Shown: in pieces, positions 12,793 through 24,000 of the stretch
Layout: each line of letters opens with the position of its first letter
How positions within the stretch are numbered: the stretch's first letter is position 1
Assembly (NCBI GenBank): GCA_002221725.1
Contig: NJFT01000014.1
Span: 1 to 64,000, forward strand
Origin: Scedosporium boydii
Taxonomy: Eukaryota; Ascomycota; Sordariomycetes; Microascales; Microascaceae
DNA: 64,000 nt
Reading direction: 5' to 3'
Program-made: the position numbers and the translations under genes
The notes under the pieces: model-generated
The model's database searches: none
What the model saw: only the letters and a program-made list of their open reading frames with translations
What the model was told of the DNA's origin: nothing

Positions 12793-15700
12793 CAGGGTTA
12801 TAAATTAGTAACTAATAATTTAGTTTTTTCTAAAACTAAAACTAATTTAGTTAGTTTAAGCTAAAACTAAAACTAGTTTAGTTTAGTATAGAGGTAAACT
12901 AAAACTAACTAAGAAAACTAAAATTAAAATTAAAAACTAAGAAAAAAACTAAAAAAACAATTAAATAATTAATTTTAATAATTTTAAAAATTATAAACTT
13001 AATAGATATAATTATATTAAATACTTAAAAATTAAATTAAAATTATAAATAATATTTAAAAAATAAAAGAAATATATATTAAATATTATATATAAATAAT
13101 AAGTTTTTAATTAGTTTCTTCTTCTTCTTTAATATTATTTTTAGTATATAATCTTTCTAATTCTTTTAAATCTTTAATTTTTTAACTTTTAAGTAATATA
13201 AGTTGTTTTATAGTATTAGAACTAAGTCTATTTCAACTTTTAGTTATAATATTATTTCCTATACTAAAAGTACTTTTAATAGAAGCTGAAGTAGCTAGAA
13301 TAGCTAAAATCTTTCTAGCTAAAATACTTAATATAGGAAATCTACTATTATTTTACCTTCAATAGTTAAGAGAATTTATATTTGAACTAATAGTAGTTTC
13401 TTTTAAATAAGTAATATATTCTTCTGTATTATTACTAGTATTTATATATAAATCTTTATCTAAAGAAGTAGTAGATTCTTTATTAAATATATTATATATA
13501 TTATTTTGTAATTTATTAAAAGAAATATTACTATTAGAAGTATTTACTAAATTTCTTACTTTAATAAATTTATATTATAATATAGTAGTAATTTTATTTA
13601 CTATATTAGTAAAATAATATAGATATAATAAACTATTATTTTTAAAATATATTAGTTTAAATCTAGGATCTAAAATAATACTTAAAATATAAGGTTTATA
13701 ATACCTTTTTATTAAAGTAGAAGTAATCTTTTTAGGAAAATACTTCTCTAACTTTTTAATACTAGCTTAAATAGCTAATATATAACTACTATAATTAGTA
13801 GTTTTATTAATTTTATATATACTAATTAATTTATTAAGTTTATTATAAATTTAATAAATATATAATAAACTTATATTTAAAGTAGTATATATTTGACCTT
13901 GTAATTTAATACTAGGTTTAATAAATATTTCAAATATAGATTTAAGTTCTTTTAACTAAAACTATTCTAATTTAGTTAAAATATTATTTTTAAATTCTTT
14001 ATTTAAAGTATTATTAGCTATATATATTATAGCTGGCTGTAATTTAAGGACTATTTTAATTATATAATATGTAGAATTCTATCTAGTAATATTATCTAAA
14101 AGAATTTTTATAATATTATAATTTAAAAATATAATTCCCTCTTTTTTATACTTATTAATACCTTTAAGAAGTAATTTTTTATTTTCTTAAATATATTTAA
14201 TAAATATAACTAATTTTCGTAGTTTAGCTATAATAGTAATATTATTTTTAGTAATAATATTAGTATTATTATTATTAATAGTATCTATATATATATTAAT
14301 AGTATTTTCAGCCTTTATATTTAATATATAATCTTATAATATATCTTATATTATAAGATTAATAATATATGCAGTGCATCTAATATTAAATAAATTACTT
14401 TTATTAGTTTTTCTTTTAAAAATACTTATAAAAGTATTATTATTAGCTACATTATCTCGTGTAATACTAACTATATTATTATATAAATTAGTATATAAAT
14501 TTATAATATTAATAAAGTTAGTATAAATATATAAGCCTATATAGGCTTCTAATAATTCTTTAAAACTAATTAGCTTATAATTTAAGTTAAAACTATTATC
14601 TATATAAGATAATATAATACCTAAATAACTATTTTAAGTATTTGAAGTCTATATATTAAAAGTTAATGAAAAAAACCTATAGCTTTCTTTATTAAGTTTT
14701 AATTCATTATTTATATTAGATAAATACGTATTATATATATTTTCTAATATATTTTTAATTTTCCAACGGTTTATAGTTAGACTTTGCTTATTATAATAGC
14801 TTAATAAGCTAGAAAATGACTTAGAGTTAAGAATATTAAAAGAAAAATTATTACTTATAATAAAATTTAATATTTTATTATAAGCTTTATCTTTATTAAA
14901 TTTATTAATTAAACTAGTACTATTATCTATAATAGTATTAGTTCTTTGCCGTTTTTAAGAAGTAGAAGCTATATTACTAAAAAAACTATTTATATTAGAT
15001 ATATTAGCTCTTTTAGTAAGATAACTTTCTGTTTTTATATTATAAGCTATAGTAAGATGCTTATTTTAATAACGATATATAAAATTAGAAGACTAAAAGC
15101 CTTTAATTATAGTTATTTTACTATAACTATATAATGTATACTTTATAAGCGTTTCTCTTTCTTTACTATAGTTAATAGTTAATAAAGTTCTAGTAAATAA
15201 TCCGTTTTTAAATATATAAATATTAGAATTATCTAATATATAAGTAGAACTATTATAAATAGAATCTTTATATTAATTATTATTAGTAGTAGAACTAGTA
15301 ATAATAGGAATAGAGGTTATAGGAATAGGTATTATAGATATAATAGGTTATATTTCTTCTTGTAATATATAAGAATCTTTAGATTTATTATATATAGACT
15401 CGGTATTAAAAGAAGAATCTATTATAAATAATATAATTATAATAATAATAATAGTTATAAGTATAATTTTAGAAATATAGTTATAATTATAGTTATAATT
15501 ATTTTTATAAGGAAAAGTAAAAAGAAAAAAAAATTTTATAAAAGAAAATTATCTTTCTTTATATAGTTTTTTAAAGTCTAATTTCGAATGTTCTAGAAAT
15601 ATAAAAATAGAACTTAGTAGAGTTTAGTAGAATTTTTTAGAATTTCTTAGAAATTTTTAGAACTTAATAAAATTTTTAGAAATTTCTAGAATTTACTAAA

Positions 15701-16186
15701 CTATAGTAGACTATAATAGTAAATACTAGACTATACTAGAATATTATAGAATATACTAAAATATATTAGAATATTCTAGAATATAATAGAAGTAGATAGA
15801 ATTATATAAAATTTAATAGAACTTTCTAGAATATTTAAGAATTTTTATTAAAAATAAATATATATTTATATTTTATAAAATATATAAATAATATTTTAAT
15901 ATTTTATAAAATAGTATATAATACTAGTATTAATTAAATATTTTTTATAAAAATTTTAAATTAAATTTAAAATTTAAAAAAAATTTTTAAAGTTAAATCT
16001 TTTATTTTAGTTTTTTTTAGTTTTTTAGTTTTTGTTTTAGTTAGTTTTAGTTTATATTAAAACTAGTCTAGTTAGTATTTTTTAAAACTAAAACTATTTT
16101 AGTTAGTTTTTTTCTAAACTAAAACTAGATTAGTTTTAGTTTACTAAACTAAAGACTAAAAACTAGGAACTAAAATCACAATAGTA
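12793..16186 (-). mobile_element. hAT-family DNA transposon, RIP-mutated
   Basis: On the minus strand about 14680-14330 translates to a transposase core resembling hAT enzymes (LTFNIWTSN.., SYLGII.., ITRDNVANN.., RC.AYIINL). About 13360-13190 reads as the C-terminal hATC dimerisation domain (FPILSILARKILAI.., ASIKSTFS). Few stops interrupt this frame, mostly at expected Trp or Arg positions. Both ends consist of TTTAGTTTTAG-type subterminal repeats in inverted orientation. An 8-bp flank on the left (AATATAGA, 12785-12792) matches the right flank (GATATAGA, 16187-16194) at seven of eight bases, the mismatch being G to A; 8 bp is the hAT duplication size. A positively oriented short reading frame at 14946-15134 lies antisense to it and is not a gene. 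Confidence 0.7.
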
Positions 16187-16194
16187 GATATAGA

Positions 16195-16429
16195 AACTCT
16201 CCAATATACCCCAAAAAGTAGCGTAGGCTAACGAAGTGCAGGATCTTAAAGAACTCTCTCGGCCTGGTTGACTTCTTCTCAAAAACTAGGACATCGATTA
16301 CAGTTTCTAATTAGATTTTTTTTCTTTCCGTTTAAGGTAGTAGATAAAGGAGGAAAGACACTACCTTATCCTAGCATAGTCCCATTTCTTCTAGGACAGA
16401 TTTTGCAAGATGGGCTTAATGAGATAGAC
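16195..16429. other. Short intergenic spacer
   Basis: Normal-composition sequence between the hAT right flank and the first gene. Apart from a T-rich tract near 16317-16325, no signals are recognised. Confidence 0.5.
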
Positions 16430-17296
16430 TTACATAAAGTCATCCATCTGCGTGGTCGCCTCCTTAATTTCAACCTCATGCGTCTCCTTGTCTAACTGGT
16501 CTTTCTTACAGCCCTCGAAAATGTCTCCTTGGACCCGTTCCTCGCCCCCGCCCCAGAAAGCGTCGACTTCCCCAGGCACTTCTTCCCCAAGTATCTTCTT
16601 CCTATCCCTGGTCTCCCATAGCACAGGGTCATTAAACAAATCTGGCTCTCTTTCTGCCATCCTATCTACGATCTTCTTCGCCTTCTTTTTCTGCTTCTTT
16701 TTAGAGTTCGAAGTCTTATTGACTGGCTTTGATGTGGGTACGAGAGACGTGTTAGTGGTTGCGTTGCTAGTTAGGAGTGGACCGGTCTTGGCTGTACGGG
16801 GTGGAACTGTCTTCGTTTGCTGCGTCTTGTTGATTTCGTTGCTCTTTAGTTTGGGCGCCCCTTTCATCAAATTTTTGTTCCTCCTACAGCAAGGCTTAGC
16901 GAAGATATCGTCGAGGAATGGCTCGTCGTAGTCTACATCTTCATCATAGTCGCCCGAGAAATTGGCCTCAATATCGAAGACATCTGAGCCGTGCCGAGAC
17001 TTTATGCTGTAGACCTCGTGCAATGAAGACTTGAACTTTCTCGATTTAGATAAAAGACTGGTTTCAATGGCGAGGAAATCCTCCTCAAGAGGGTCAAGCT
17101 GACCCTTGAGCTTGGCTGTGCTTGCCTTTTCAGAGTCAGGGGAATAATATAATAGACTGTTACTGGTGTTAATAACTGTATATAAAAAGACCGGGTACTC
17201 TCGAGTTCTAATACCCAGCCCATAGAGGAACTTACACAGAGTAGTCCGCATGTCGTGTCCTTGTTGTCTTCTTCTCCCTCTTCCGATGTCGGACAT
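16430..17296 (-). CDS. Hypothetical protein, basic and low-complexity
   Basis: An uninterrupted 288-residue reading frame without a family I can name. The N-terminal third is mixed. Residues around 115-135 are acidic (a DYDEDVDYDEPF patch). A Thr/Asn/Ser/Lys-rich linker follows, then a strongly basic KKKQKKKAKK segment that could be a nuclear localisation signal, and a charged C-terminus. No signal peptide or membrane segment is visible. A second Met at position 16 is an equally good start. It sits just inside the boundary with the AT-rich block. Because the antisense strand also holds a sizeable reading frame and composition is biased, it may be a gene remnant. Confidence is in the coding frame rather than in any function. 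Confidence 0.45.
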   Translation of the reverse strand: MSDIGRGRRRQQGHDMRTTLCKFLYGLGIRTREYPVFLYTVINTSNSLLYYSPDSEKASTAKLKGQLDPLEEDFLAIETSLLSKSRKFKSSLHEVYSIKSRHGSDVFDIEANFSGDYDEDVDYDEPFLDDIFAKPCCRRNKNLMKGAPKLKSNEINKTQQTKTVPPRTAKTGPLLTSNATTNTSLVPTSKPVNKTSNSKKKQKKKAKKIVDRMAEREPDLFNDPVLWETRDRKKILGEEVPGEVDAFWGGGEERVQGDIFEGCKKDQLDKETHEVEIKEATTQMDDFM

Positions 17297-17904
17297 AGCC
17301 TCGGTCGGAGCCCTGTAGCTTCACATCAGGATTGCTTTCTTCTCCGAGGTCGCTCCGAGAAAGTGGTCAGGTGCCGGTTAACGCCGGCGGCCTGCTTGGG
17401 AAGCAGTCCTTGGGGCTCCAGAAGCCACCCGCACGCACAGGTGAGGAAAGATCAGGCGCTCCGTAAGGGGAATCATAACACCAGGCATTGAGTTTGGCCA
17501 GACTGCACAGCAAGGAAGTATACTGCTTTGATAGTTTTCTATTAAAAGCCCACGTGTTTCGAGGTTATTGACCAGCGGTGAATGTGGGCAGATCTTGAGA
17601 GTAGGAGACCGGCAGCAAAAACGGATGTGTGCACTCTGGTGTTCTGGGCTAGGTGACTGGAAGTCAAAATTCTGGTTGTGGTATGTCAGATGAACAGGTG
17701 TCGGACAACAAGTCGAAGCGAGCGGCCTTCCTAGTAAGACCTATCATATAGGCCTGCCTTCAAAGGCGTATTGTTCTCGAAGTTGGAGACCACATTCAGA
17801 CCGATACCAAGTTCCCGGACTTCATCAATGAGCTCTTCTATTTCAAGCCTTTCTATTGGTACGACGCTGGACTGCTTTTTATTTTATATGTTCCCATTCA
17901 ATAT
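17297..17904. other. Intergenic, about 0.6 kb
   Basis: Lies between two minus-strand genes: the 5' flank of the hypothetical gene and the 3' flank of the protease gene. I see no RNA gene or repeat in it. Confidence 0.5.
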
Positions 17905-18870
17905 TTATAAATAGTTATCACTGTACATCGCGCCATTATTTTCTAAGAAGGCTATGATAGCCTCGAAAGGTATCCCTCTCCGCATCCCGGTTTCGTCATC
18001 CCACGACGAATGCAATCCAACCAAGTTTCCAGAATTCCAATCGACTAGAGGTGCTCCCGAATGCCCCCAATAGGTCCAACAATCATGCATCAACGCCCCT
18101 ATCTCCGAGTTGTCTTGGAGATCCTGCTGGGCATATCCCCGAAAGCGACCGGTACTCACGTGTAGTACGTCGTAATTCGTCTGGATCCCCGGTTCTGAAG
18201 CTTCGAGGTCTTCACTTCCTGGATGGCCTATGCAGACTAGCCGAGAATTCTTGGTGGGCTGTACGGCGCTGATGGGAATGAAGGGGAAGTAGATGTCATC
18301 GTTCTCTCCCAAACACGCAGCGCCGTCCACCTGGGCAGCGACGACTCTTAGCAAGGCAAGGTCTCGTCGGGAATCCCACGCCACGCAGGTCGCCTTAACT
18401 GCGCCGCCCGACTTGAATAAGAGCCAGTGGGGCTTGGAGGAATCCAGCTCTTCGGGTGTCTCGGCTATGCAATGGGAGCACGTTAGGAGCAGGCCCCTGG
18501 GCGCGATACACACTGCCGTACCGCCTTCTTCCTGGGCCAAAACGAGGGTTGCATCTGCTGCGCCCGCATGTCCTTCGAAGCCCTTTGGTATAATGAGGTT
18601 ATGTGTTTTTAACCACGACTGTTTCTTCAGCAGCAGACGGTGATTGTCGGTGGAGAGCTTAGTGATAGTGCCCACGAGTTTTGAGGCGATACGGGCGATT
18701 GGGAGTTCTTGGGTTGTTGCTGGCAGTTGAGGTCGGCTTTGATTACCTTGAGACCCGGTAGAGAGAGCGGGTTTCGACTTCATGGTCTCCGCGGATTCCG
18801 AAATGGCATGCTTCGTTCGTGATCTTGTCCGTCTTGGCGAGAATGGCGGTTCGGCAATCCTCTTGCTCAT
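17905..18870 (-). CDS. Trypsin-like serine protease, intracellular
   Basis: A single-exon protein of 321 residues. The catalytic triad of the trypsin/HtrA fold can be read off: His133 in LLTCSHC, Asp170 in SRRDLALL and Ser271 in YWGHSGAPLV. The spacing and the GHSGAPL block fit the trypsin-like peptidase_2 group (PF13365-like). There is no signal peptide. The first 20 residues are basic and Arg/Ser-rich (PRRTRSRTK), which suggests a nuclear or cytoplasmic enzyme. The region before residue 95 is a linker. No PDZ domain is present, so it is not a full HtrA. It is divergent from the kinase locus (338 bp between start codons). Substrate unknown. It is not obviously part of the NRPS cluster. Confidence 0.8.
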   Translation of the reverse strand: MSKRIAEPPFSPRRTRSRTKHAISESAETMKSKPALSTGSQGNQSRPQLPATTQELPIARIASKLVGTITKLSTDNHRLLLKKQSWLKTHNLIIPKGFEGHAGAADATLVLAQEEGGTAVCIAPRGLLLTCSHCIAETPEELDSSKPHWLLFKSGGAVKATCVAWDSRRDLALLRVVAAQVDGAACLGENDDIYFPFIPISAVQPTKNSRLVCIGHPGSEDLEASEPGIQTNYDVLHVSTGRFRGYAQQDLQDNSEIGALMHDCWTYWGHSGAPLVDWNSGNLVGLHSSWDDETGMRRGIPFEAIIAFLENNGAMYSDNYL

Positions 18871-19208
18871 TTCTTGTTGTCTTGTTATGAAGCCTGGTGA
18901 TGAGATCTGGAAAACTGACAGGGAAACACCGAACTTGACTAGTCAATGAGGTTTGCTGCCTGAGACGTCCCCGCAGTAAGATGCAAGTACCCGACATCTT
19001 CTAATGCATCTTAAATGCATATTTTCAGGGCTCCCTATTTTATCCCTTTTGTTGTTATTCTTATGAGCCCTAATGAGGAGATGACAGGCCGCTTCGAAAA
19101 GGAGGACCATGAATAAATCGAAAGATATCAACACCATCGGTCTAACTTGCTTGATTGGGTAGCTAGAACTCTCCCCTGAAGCCGACCCCGGGGGACAACG
19201 ACGCAATA
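18871..19208. promoter_or_regulatory. Divergent promoter region, protease / kinase locus
   Basis: 338 bp between the protease start (minus strand) and the first Met of the kinase frame (plus strand). No specific factor site is recognised. Inferred only from orientation. Confidence 0.4.
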
Positions 19209-20637
19209 ATGCCGCCGGATGGTCGGTCATCCCAGGATATTGTCTCCACATCTCCTCGTTTAGTTGATGACGGAGATCATCTACCACGCCTCAATTTTGC
19301 TCTGGAAATGGTTCCCTAGCGACTGGAGCACATCTACGACTACGCACCTGGCGGGCACCACCCAGTGCACCTTGGTGATACGTTTGGTGACGCTGGCCAA
19401 TACCGAGCCATCCACAAGCTTGGAAGTGGGGGCTTCGCAACAGTCTGGCTGTGCCAGGACATGAAAGCGACGGATATGCCGAGATGCCACGCTTTGAAAA
19501 TTATTGTCGCCGATGCATCTACACACGACTCCCCAGAGCTCCGCATCTGTGAATCTATCAAAGCCCTGATCGATACCGGAGACACTGACGAGATGAAAAT
19601 ATCATCTATTCTCTGTCTTTCTTCCGACCATTTCGAGTTCAGTGGACCGAATGGTTCTCACCAGTGTTTCGTCTATCCCATCCTAGGCCCAAAAGCGTCG
19701 CTCGGGATGTTCCAGTCTCCCAAAGAGGAGAGAGATAGGACGACGAAAGTATCCGTTATCAACTTGTACAAGTTGTCGGCTTTCTTCATCGTAAAGGAAT
19801 ATGCCATAGAGGTAACGTGTAACCCGACTTGCCATTGTTGGTTATGGCCTAATCGTCAAGCAGACATCACCCCGGGAAATGTCCTTCAGCATATTTCAAG
19901 CCTCGACGGTCGATCCGAAGCAGAGGTGCTTCGGATTTTGGGCCAGCCCACCCGCAATCCTGTCGTCATCTAGAGAGGATGATCCTTCAGTTCCGGAGTA
20001 TCTTGTATACCCTATTGACTGGAACCAGGTGGACATGCAGCATATCACATCTAAGCCGGGTCTTATCGACTTTGGCGAGTCCTTTCACGTATCCAAGCCT
20101 TCCAAGACTCTCGGTACACCACGGGCATATCGCTCTCCTGAGTTAATGCTGGGCCACAAAGCAAGCATTGGCTCGGACATATGGGCCCTAGCTTGTACAC
20201 TTTTCCAAATCCGCACAGGGCGCAAACTCTTCGATGCCTTTGATAATGATGACGACGACTACCTCGATCAAATCGCCATGGTTCTCGGAGTTATGCCTGA
20301 GCCTTGGTGGTCATCGACCTGGGGTAAACGAAAGGTCATTTTTAATGACGAGGTTGACGAGGTTGGCCGTGTCATTCCGCTAGTGGAGGAGCCCGAACTC
20401 CCGCCGAATGTCTCCATCCACCCATCAGTGGCTCCTGGTGCCCGGTCATTGCGTGACAAGCTTGCGCCTGGTGTTCGGTATATGGACTCGTCCTTTCCTG
20501 TTGACGATTGCCACCGTGATATTCCGCAGCGGGAGATAGAAATTTTCGCCGACTTGCTAGGGAAGATGCTGCAATACAGGCCCGAGGACCGGATTAGCGC
20601 GGCAGATGCACTGAATCACGAATGGTTTATGATGTAA
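19209..20637 (+). pseudogene. SRPK-type Ser/Thr protein kinase, broken
   Basis: The frames together cover a complete SRPK-like kinase. They show the PGGHHPVHLGDTF lead-in, the glycine loop GSGGFATVW (near 19425), the HALKII lysine strand, the catalytic HRDITPGN (made when a 52-bp intron, 19812-19863, is removed), DFGESF, the RSPELMLG segment and a normal C-lobe to the stop. Three lesions interrupt it: a TAG at 19317-19319 between a good upstream Met frame (ATG 19209) and the domain; a frame change near 19757, where the text reads best with one base restored; and another near 19970 just before PEYLVYPIDW. A 57-bp intron with a poor GTTGAT donor could hide the TAG, but no intron explains the two shifts. 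Sequencing error remains possible. SRPKs phosphorylate SR proteins. Confidence 0.7.
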
Positions 20638-21029
20638 TGCATGTTAGGAGATAGCAAGTGTGTTAATTTCACAACTGGCAGAAATGAAGATAGAACTATG
20701 CTCGAGCCCCATTTGCCCACGACTGGAGTACAGTCGACACATGTGCAATAAAATTGAAAGCCAACAGGAGCGATAGCATTGTACACCCTTGGTTAATCCG
20801 CGACCGAAATGAAATGAATATTGAAGATCAAAGACAGAGCCAGGCTAGAAGAGGATAAAGTCAACATTGAATGATTAACAAAGACTGGAACAGCGCCCTT
20901 CTAAAACCATACCAATACCAGAGGATCATGTAAAAAAGGAAAGGGTAAGTATAAAAATAGTAAATAAAACGAAGAAGGAAGAAGGAAAACAAAACGAAGG
21001 AAAAGGCGAAAGGCGTGCCTAAATTCCGA
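20638..21029. terminator. Convergent 3' intergenic region
   Basis: About 390 bp between the stop of the kinase locus (plus) and the NRPS stop (minus). An AATAAA stands at 20748-20753 in kinase orientation and may serve 3' processing. The rest is A-rich, with nothing else recognised. Confidence 0.4.
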
Positions 21030-24000
21030 TCAGCCAAGCCTCCTCAGAACCATCCAAACCCTTAGTCCACTGCTCCCACTCAGCTCCTCGGCACATCTCT
21101 GAAATGCTCTCACGACTCGTCTCGCTCCCGCCTCGCTCAAGGCGTCTGTCCAGTAAGCGAATCCGGCCTTGATATCGACGTTGGTTTTGTAATTCCCACT
21201 TCCGCTATTTATGATCTGCACTCCCACGCTCATGTCGTACTCATTCGGATCGCGGTAGCCCAGCAAGCGGAGCGAAATTTGCCTGTCCTCGCTACGGTGT
21301 GTATCTTTTCGCTGCTTCCGGGGGACGAGATTCGCGTTTTTCTTTGCATTGTTGATGCGAAGTGGTGCATTATCGGCCCTTCTCAGTCTTGGTGGTCCCG
21401 TGGCCGCTCTGCGATCTTCAGCGATACTCGGCCCTGCTTCCAAGTACTGCAGGCTCATGACGGAATTGCAAAGCACCAACTTCCCATTTCTCGACTGTAT
21501 GGTCTCAGAATCATTTATTTCCATCTCTTGCAGGGCCTCCGCCAACCCCGAGTGATGCTGCATAGCCTCCAAGACCTCGTCCTGTGTCCTTCGCAAGAGT
21601 TCACCCACGCGCGTGGTCGGGTCGAACTTAGTCCGACATAACAGCATGCTAGTCATCGGCCCGACCATGTCTTCGGCTCCGGGCACTGCGGCGTCCCGGT
21701 TCGCTGTCATGTACCCGAAGAGTGGCGCCTCCTCCGAGCGCATGACACATTGCCGCAGCACGAGACCCCAAACAGTCTGGAAGAAGGTCGCGATCGTGAC
21801 GCCATGAAGCTGGCAGAAGACGGGGATTGCTGCGATGAGGGCGGGATTGAGAGTAATGTTCAGCGACCTATGTTCACCTCGAGGTCTGGCCACGGTGCAA
21901 AACAAGCGTGATGAGGAGCTAGCGAGCAAGTTGCGCCAGTAACTTACGGAGGCGGGCGTACTTTGCTTCTCTAGCCAGGCGACATAATCACCGAAGTATG
22001 GGGCAGGGCCCGATTTGGAGGAAAGTCGTCCGCCATACGCGCGGATCAGATCGCGGAACAGGATTGTAGTTGACAGGCCGTCGACGAGCGCGTGGCTAAT
22101 CTCGAGCTTGCACGCGACTTTCCTGCCGTCCGCCGTGACGAAGAGCGTAAAACGCTGGTGGGGTCTCTTCTCGCTAGTATATCTAGCACCGGAGTGATTT
22201 CCGAGAGATTTGTAGCTCTTGATGCGGTCCAGTAGATCGCCGCCATCGGCGCAGGTGATAACGGGAATGTCAGGGTCATAGGATGAAAGCACGACTTGAT
22301 CATAGCAATCAGGTCGCGAAGCGCTGGGAATAAAGACGGTGCGCATGATGGCATGATGATTAACTACCTTTCGCCATGCCTGCTGTAGTGATTTGACATC
22401 AATTGCGGCTTTGAAGGGGGCTGTTTGTCCGGCCAGGATCTGTTGGAATACGTCGACTTCGTACAGGCCTCGCTTCGGACTCTCTTCTTGACTGGCGAGC
22501 ATGTGTTGTTGGAGGGGTGTGCACGGGTAGATATCTTGCACATTGTTCATAGTAATGCCGCCCTCGGCGAGGGTCTTCTCGACCATGGCCAGCCTCGCCT
22601 CATCCATGTCTGGGAGCAGGGGAAAGTCGCTGACGGTTCGCCTCCGGCACATGCAGTTCAGAGTTTCAGTGGCCCGAATCATGGTGTCCTGCGCTAAGGT
22701 AATCCACTGGTGGATCTTGTCCTGGTGGGCCATGTTCTTGTTGTAGGTAAAGACGACGCGGCCCCGACCACGAGCGACAACTACGCTTATGTCGATAAGA
22801 GCAAATCGCTCCAGCTTTCCACCAACCTGATTTAGAGCAGCCGAATCTCCGGCCAAATCAACCTGGCTGAAGAATGCATCCTTCGTTTCCAACTGTTGAT
22901 ACTGTCCTAGGTAGTTGAATAGCAGCTCGAGGCGAGAATCGTCTCCGAACTCCTGTCGACCGTCTTCTGTCAGAAAGCGGGAGCTGAAGTACGGCATTCC
23001 GTTACCAGGGATCTTATGCCGCAGGTCTTTGATCATTCGCACATTTTCGACAATTTCCGGCGAAGGCGAACTTAGGTAAACAGGGTTTATCGTCGTGAAC
23101 CAGCCCACCGTACCATTCGGATCAACGTCGTTGTTCCAAGGCTCGCGTCCATGGCCCTCACAGAACACTGGGGGCATCTGCCGATCAGAGAATACGGCAT
23201 GGAATGAATGAACGATGGCGGCCAGGATGATGTCCACTGGCTTGGTGTTGAGCGCCAAGTTGCTAGATCCAAATAACTTCGTTGTCAAGGTCTCGTCCAA
23301 AGTGAAATCTTTTGTGGCGACATCACCGAATACGTTGGGCTGACCATCCATTCCCCAGTATACAAAGTCAGTGGCCGGCGTCTTGAAAGGCAAGACCTCA
23401 TTCGTCCTGAGTGACGTGGCGTGCTCCTGCTGCAGACGCAGCCACGTCTGGAAGGAAAGCGGGGGCGTGGACGACAAGGTTCCGGTCGTAAGAAGTTCTT
23501 GGAGATCGTTTAATATAATCCGCCATGATACCAAATCGATTACCAGGTGGTGGGCACTGATGAAAAGTAATTGCTCGTTCCTCTCTTGGCTGACTTGGAA
23601 CAGGTGGGCAGCAAAAAGAGGCCCGTTTCGAATGTCCATGTCGAGATCGTTGCGCTTCTCCAGGATTTGAGCTACCTGGCTCCGTCCATTGACCTCATCC
23701 ACTCGGAAGCTGAATGACCTTTCAATCTCAGATGTGATCGTTTGAACCCATGTGCCATCGGAGGCCTGGCTAAATCTAGCACGCAGCATTGAATGGCGGG
23801 ACACAAGAGATCCGATGGCTTTCTGGAGGCTCTGCGCTGTCACTTGTTGGTTTATCCTCAAGACAAAGCTCTGGGTGAAGTGTTTTGTTGATTGAGCCGT
23901 CTTAAAGAATAGCTTCTGGATGGGGGACAGTCCAAAAGGCGCTCCAGCAGGCTCCGACGAGTGCGTAGTTAAGTCCGGACTGGCAGCGTGCGCTCTTGCG

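Larger units (their letters stand above)
1..16186. repeat. RIP-mutated AT-rich transposon block
   Basis: The whole stretch is dominated by TA, CT and AG steps and is almost free of CA and TG, the dinucleotide signature left by repeat-induced point mutation. No open reading frame of gene length survives. Recognisable domains inside it (RNase H, integrase, chromodomain, hAT transposase) have stops where Trp or Gln codons are expected. Base composition changes sharply at about 16.19 kb, where ordinary coding sequence begins. Much of 1-2.6 kb, 4.3-6.0 kb and 11.65-12.79 kb shows nothing I can assign beyond this decay. Known: RIP hits duplicated DNA in Pezizomycotina. Inferred: this block is heterochromatic and flanks the cluster. 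Confidence 0.9.

Noticed and set aside
14946..15134. Plus-strand frame of 62 codons in the AT-rich block
   Set aside because: It lies antisense to the hAT transposase relic and is Ile/Tyr-rich as random AT-rich sequence would be.
21900..21950. GTAAGT in the CT domain as an intron donor
   Set aside because: The in-frame text VSYWRNLL is a conserved part of the domain and no acceptor improves the alignment.
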